The notes under the pieces: model-generated
What the model saw: the letters and a program-made list of their open reading frames with translations, nothing else
Told to the model about the DNA's origin: nothing
Database searches by the model: none
Part shown: positions 60,926 through 64,000 of the stretch, one piece after another
Numbering within the stretch: position 1 is the first letter of the stretch
Layout of the letters: every line of letters starts with the position of its first letter
Assembly (NCBI GenBank): GCA_028767165.1
Contig: JARACJ010000004.1
Location: 310,001 to 374,000, forward strand
DNA from: Proteobacteria bacterium DTSAM18
GTDB taxonomy: Bacteria; Myxococcota_A; UBA796; GCA-2862545
Direction of reading: 5' to 3'
DNA: 64,000 bases
Translations under genes and position numbers: made by a program

Positions 60926-63355
60926 CTACTCGGCGTCTTCGACGACCACGGTGAGGTAGTAGTAGTCGGCGTCGGAGGCGTAGCCCTCGGAGGCGCCGCC
61001 GGACAGGTAGAAGCCCATCTCCTGCAGGATCGGGTTGCCGTCGTCGTCGAGCAGCAGCTCGCCGTCGATGGCCTGCAGGGTGTCGCGCTCCGGGTTCGCC
61101 CGGGGCTGCACCAGCAGGTAGTACTTGAGGCTCTCGCTGCCGGTCTCGAAGGAGATGGTGGGATCGCGGTAGGTCTCGTAGCCCGTGACCACGCCCTCTT
61201 CGTCGTAGATGGGCTCCTCGATGACGACCGGCTGCAGGGCCCAGTCGGGGATGTCCTGATCCTCGGTGTTGGCGAACATCGTGGGGTAGGTGTCGACGTT
61301 CGAGGTGAACAGGAACAGGTCGGCCACGGCAGGTGACCCGACGGAGCGGGACTGCAGCGTGATGGTGATGCGCTTGTTCTTCAGGGACAGGCCGAGGTTG
61401 GTGTCCTTGTTGATCAGGTACAGATCGGCATCCGGGCAGACCTGACCGCCGGCGCCGCAGGTGCTCCAGATGTCGATGGTGTTGCCCTCGTCGTCTTCGA
61501 GACCGCCGGCCGCTGCCGCGACCTCGGCGGCATCGGGATCCAGGCGCGTGAACATGGCGCGGTGGTCCTCGAAGTTGCCGACGATGCGGGAGATGAAGCT
61601 CGAGGTGCCCGGCGGCTTGCAGAACTCGATGGACTGGCCTTCGGTGACGTCGCGGTTGATGCCGTTCTGGCCGTCGTTGTCGTCCGAAGGGAACTCCGAG
61701 CTCCAGTAGCCGTAGGTCGAGTCCCAGGTGCGCAGGGCATCGAAGCGGGACCTGTAGGCGCCCTCGAGCTCGTGCCACACGCGGTAGGTGTACTCGGTCT
61801 CGCCGGCGTCGTTCTCGCTGCCGCAGTACAGCAGCTGCTGACCGTAGCCACGGGAGATGCCGGCGTAGAAGCTCGGGTCGCCGATGCCGACGTCGCCGGG
61901 CTGCCAGCCGCCGGTGGCGGTGTCGCCGGTCTCGGAGGAGGCGCCGGTCTCGGAGGTGCCGGTCTCTGAGGAGGCGCCGGTCTCGGAGGAGGAGCCCGTC
62001 TCGGAGGAGGAGCCCGTCTCGGACGCGCCCGAATCACCGCCCGAATCACCGCCCGAATCACCGCCCGAGTCGCCGGAGTCGGAGGTGTCCTCGGCGGGCC
62101 AGGTGTACATGCCGGAGTCGAAGACGTCCCACTCGTCGTACATGGAGCCCTGGGACAGCGGCGCGACCTTGAGGAAGTAGGTCTCGCCGTTCATGACGGG
62201 GAAGATGATGCCCGCATCGTCGGCGAAGCCCATGGTGCCTTCGGGCTCGGGGCTCTCGGTGTAGGCCACCTTCTGCATCTGGGCGTTGTACAGGGTGAGG
62301 GAGACGGGCCGGGTGGGGACATCCGGGGCCGTCTGCACGGGCCAGGTGGACCAGGTCCACAGGAAGGTGGGGTTGAGCCGGCTCGTGGTGAGCGGATTGC
62401 CGTCGTCGTCGAACCAGTCGGACGAGACATCCACCTCGGGCAGACCGCAGAACGAGAAGCGCCACATGTCGGCGTCTTCGTCGAAGTCGATCTGGCCCGG
62501 GAACTCCTCGTAGGACGCGTGGAAGGAGCTGGTGGAGAAGGGCTGATCGGCGAGGACATCCATCACGGGGATGGTCTCGCAGTCGGACGTGAAGTCGTTC
62601 ACGAACATCTGCTCGTGGATCGTGGCCATCTCGTCGAGGGTGTCCTCGTCGTTGCACTCGACCTCGGTGACGTTGCGGACCCGGCCCATGAGCCGGTACT
62701 GGCAGTCCCAGCCGCCGATGGTGTAGCTGGAGCCGAGCTCGGCCTCGAGCTCGGCGAGGGCCTCGGCGGAGACGGCCTGGTCGTACCCGAGGACCTCGAC
62801 GTAGTGCTCGCCGGTGAGCTCGGGGATGAAGATCATGCCCGGATCGCCCTGCTGCATGCGGAAGGGCAGATCATCGCTCTCGGCGAGGGCGGAGCCGGGA
62901 TCGCCTAGGCTGGACTGCTGGTGGCTGGCGGCATCGCCGGGGCCGTAGATGCGCAGGAAGGTGTCGCAGCGGACGTTGGGCTCGTCGTCGCCCTCGATGC
63001 GGGGCTCGCCATCGTTGGCCGGAACCGCCGTGTTGGCCCACAGCTGGTAGGCGACACCGGCCTCGAGGTACAGCTTGTAGACGTCGACGTCCGGATCGGA
63101 GTCGGACTGGGGCAGGATGTAGGCGTTCTCCAGCTCGCCCAGCAGATCGACATCCTCGCCGGCGGTGGCCGTGAGGTCGATCTTGATGGCCTGGGCGGTG
63201 GCGAGGGTGTCGTTGCCATCGGCCAGGTTGGTGCCCGTGTCGAACACCAGGGGGTCGGTGTCGCCGACATTGCTGTCGGAGTCGGAGCAGGCGGATACAA
63301 GCGCGAGCACGAACGCTGCGCGCCACACGGGACGAAACTGGGAGCGGGTGGTCAC
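60926..63355 (-). CDS. Large lipoprotein with DSG/ETG linker
   Basis: An 809-residue lipoprotein. I start at GTG 63355 because GGAGG lies five bases upstream and the resulting signal (VTTRSQFRPVWRAAFVLALVSAC) is complete. The N-terminal half contains a prepeptidase-C-terminal-like beta domain (DVDVYKLYLEAGVAYQLWA) and a second similar part. A low-complexity linker of about 55 residues of SGD/SGA/ETG triplets lies near residue 430, followed by a beta-rich C-terminal half. No enzyme motif is seen. Linker DNA contains 12- and 18-base tandem repeats. It is divergent from the exonuclease gene. Confidence 0.8.
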   Translation of the reverse strand: MTTRSQFRPVWRAAFVLALVSACSDSDSNVGDTDPLVFDTGTNLADGNDTLATAQAIKIDLTATAGEDVDLLGELENAYILPQSDSDPDVDVYKLYLEAGVAYQLWANTAVPANDGEPRIEGDDEPNVRCDTFLRIYGPGDAASHQQSSLGDPGSALAESDDLPFRMQQGDPGMIFIPELTGEHYVEVLGYDQAVSAEALAELEAELGSSYTIGGWDCQYRLMGRVRNVTEVECNDEDTLDEMATIHEQMFVNDFTSDCETIPVMDVLADQPFSTSSFHASYEEFPGQIDFDEDADMWRFSFCGLPEVDVSSDWFDDDGNPLTTSRLNPTFLWTWSTWPVQTAPDVPTRPVSLTLYNAQMQKVAYTESPEPEGTMGFADDAGIIFPVMNGETYFLKVAPLSQGSMYDEWDVFDSGMYTWPAEDTSDSGDSGGDSGGDSGGDSGASETGSSSETGSSSETGASSETGTSETGASSETGDTATGGWQPGDVGIGDPSFYAGISRGYGQQLLYCGSENDAGETEYTYRVWHELEGAYRSRFDALRTWDSTYGYWSSEFPSDDNDGQNGINRDVTEGQSIEFCKPPGTSSFISRIVGNFEDHRAMFTRLDPDAAEVAAAAGGLEDDEGNTIDIWSTCGAGGQVCPDADLYLINKDTNLGLSLKNKRITITLQSRSVGSPAVADLFLFTSNVDTYPTMFANTEDQDIPDWALQPVVIEEPIYDEEGVVTGYETYRDPTISFETGSESLKYYLLVQPRANPERDTLQAIDGELLLDDDGNPILQEMGFYLSGGASEGYASDADYYYLTVVVEDAE
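61980..62061 (-). repeat. Tandem 18- and 12-base repeats in the linker coding region
   Basis: GTCTCGGAGGAGGAGCCC occurs twice in a row (61980-62015), and CGCCCGAATCAC three times in a row (62026-62061) with a degenerate fourth copy. Both units are multiples of three, so gain or loss would change linker length without breaking the frame. Confidence 0.8.
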
Positions 63356-63484
63356 CAAGACCTCCAAGTGCCCGAAACTGGGCTTCCAACCGGCTCGCAG
63401 TATCGCACGAAGTCTTTCGGTACGCACCCGGCCCGGGTGCACACAGCGCGAAAGGCCCCATTGAACCCCACGCAGACGGATGAC

Positions 63485-64000
63485 ATGTTGAGAATTCTCA
63501 GTTGGAACGTGAACGGCATGCGTGCGGCCCTCCGGAAGGGCTTCGCGGAGCATCTGCAGCTTCTGGATCCCGATGTGGTGTTGTTGCAGGAGATCCGCGC
63601 ACTTCCGGAGCAGCTTCCCAAGGCCTGGCAGGACCCGGAGGGCTTCGAGGTGCGGTGGCACCCGGCGGAGAAAAAGGGCTACGCGGGCACCGCGCTGTGG
63701 TCCCGGACCTCGATGGACGACATCACCACCGGTCTCGGCGAGGGCGATCCCGAGGGTCGTGTCGTGTCGGCCTGGATCCAGGGCGTGCAGGTGATCAGCG
63801 TGTACCTGCCCTCCGGCTCCTCGGGCACCGAGAAGCAGGTGAAGAAGGAGGCCTTCATGGCCCGCTTCGCCGAGGTGATGGCGGAGCTGGTGAAGGCGCC
63901 CCACCCGGTGGTGGTCGGCGGCGACCTGAACATCGCACACACCGAGAAGGACATCCACAACCCCCGTGGCAACGCCAAGAACTCCGGCTTCCTGCCCCAC
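63485..64000 (+). CDS. xthA: Exodeoxyribonuclease III, N-terminal part, cut by the right edge
   Basis: The first 172 residues of an ExoIII/AP-endonuclease of the EEP fold. It begins MLRILSWNVNGMRAAL, carries the metal-binding Glu36 in VVLLQEIRAL, then KGYAGTALWSR, VYLPSGSSGTEK and the catalytic block VVGGDLNIAHTEKDIHNPRG. It repairs abasic sites and 3'-blocked ends in DNA. The rest lies outside the window. Confidence 0.93.
   Translation, partial: MLRILSWNVNGMRAALRKGFAEHLQLLDPDVVLLQEIRALPEQLPKAWQDPEGFEVRWHPAEKKGYAGTALWSRTSMDDITTGLGEGDPEGRVVSAWIQGVQVISVYLPSGSSGTEKQVKKEAFMARFAEVMAELVKAPHPVVVGGDLNIAHTEKDIHNPRGNAKNSGFLPH

Noticed and set aside
1-64000. tRNA, rRNA, insertion sequence, integron or prophage
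   Set aside because: No T-loop-like GTTCGANTC in a cloverleaf context, no transposase, integrase or phage protein among the genes.

Overview
The window is a compact, high-GC bacterial chromosome segment holding 47 recognisable protein genes. I see no rRNA or tRNA gene, CRISPR array, insertion sequence or prophage. About twenty of the genes encode secreted lipoproteins with a lipobox Cys and, in several, Thr/Gly/Asp/Glu/Ser-rich linkers built of ETG, DTG or DSG triplets. Together with the FG-GAP/ASPIC proteins, FGE-fold lipoproteins, DUF4397 proteins and NtrC- and FixL/FixJ-type two-component systems, this suggests a Gram-negative delta-type lineage (Myxococcota or a relative). That placement is inference from gene content only.

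Layout. 1-2375: a subtilisin-like protease gene cut by the left edge, less GC-rich than everything after it, with an 11-base poly-C tract that breaks the frame just after the start codon. 2548-2918: a cluster of GC-rich palindromic repeats. 3-6.5 kb: thioesterase, TatD hydrolase, cyclophilin lipoprotein and a small lipoprotein. 6.9-13.3 kb: sigma-54 response regulator, sensor kinase and two tandem FG-GAP/ASPIC lipoproteins. 13.5-16.5 kb: a tightly coupled three-gene unit (saccharopine-dehydrogenase-like reductase, probable outer-membrane protein, secreted protein). 16.6-20.4 kb: divergent amidohydrolase and SDR/transporter genes around two TetR-like palindromes. 20.2-27.4 kb: alpha/beta hydrolase, NAD-epimerase, CehA-type metallohydrolase lipoprotein and a FixL/FixJ pair. 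27.6-33.9 kb: LTD lipoprotein, small lipoprotein, CNNM/CBS protein, FGE-fold lipoprotein and flippase. 34.4-39.8 kb: two paralogous giant adhesin-like lipoproteins with prealbumin-fold repeats. 40-45.5 kb: MFS transporter, then a four-gene lipoprotein operon (VWA, two Ig-like, Ig-like plus FGE fold). 45.6-48 kb: feoAB with a Fur-like palindrome. 48.1-50 kb: two tandem DUF4397 lipoproteins. 50.3-60.9 kb: HPPD, radical SAM protein, sugar transferase, rRNA/tRNA 2'-O-methyltransferase, phenylalanine hydroxylase, a large lipoprotein, leucine dehydrogenase and HemB. 60.9-64 kb: another large lipoprotein and the start of exonuclease III.

The recurring themes are surface proteins expanded by tandem duplication (9.6-13.3, 34.4-39.8 and 48.1-50 kb) and a recurrent Ig-like plus FGE-fold architecture (30.8 and 41.3 kb). 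Phenylalanine hydroxylase and HPPD supply two steps of phenylalanine/tyrosine catabolism, with a branched-chain amino-acid dehydrogenase nearby. The best candidates for new biology are the homopolymer-interrupted protease gene and the VWA/Ig/FGE-fold lipoprotein operon.
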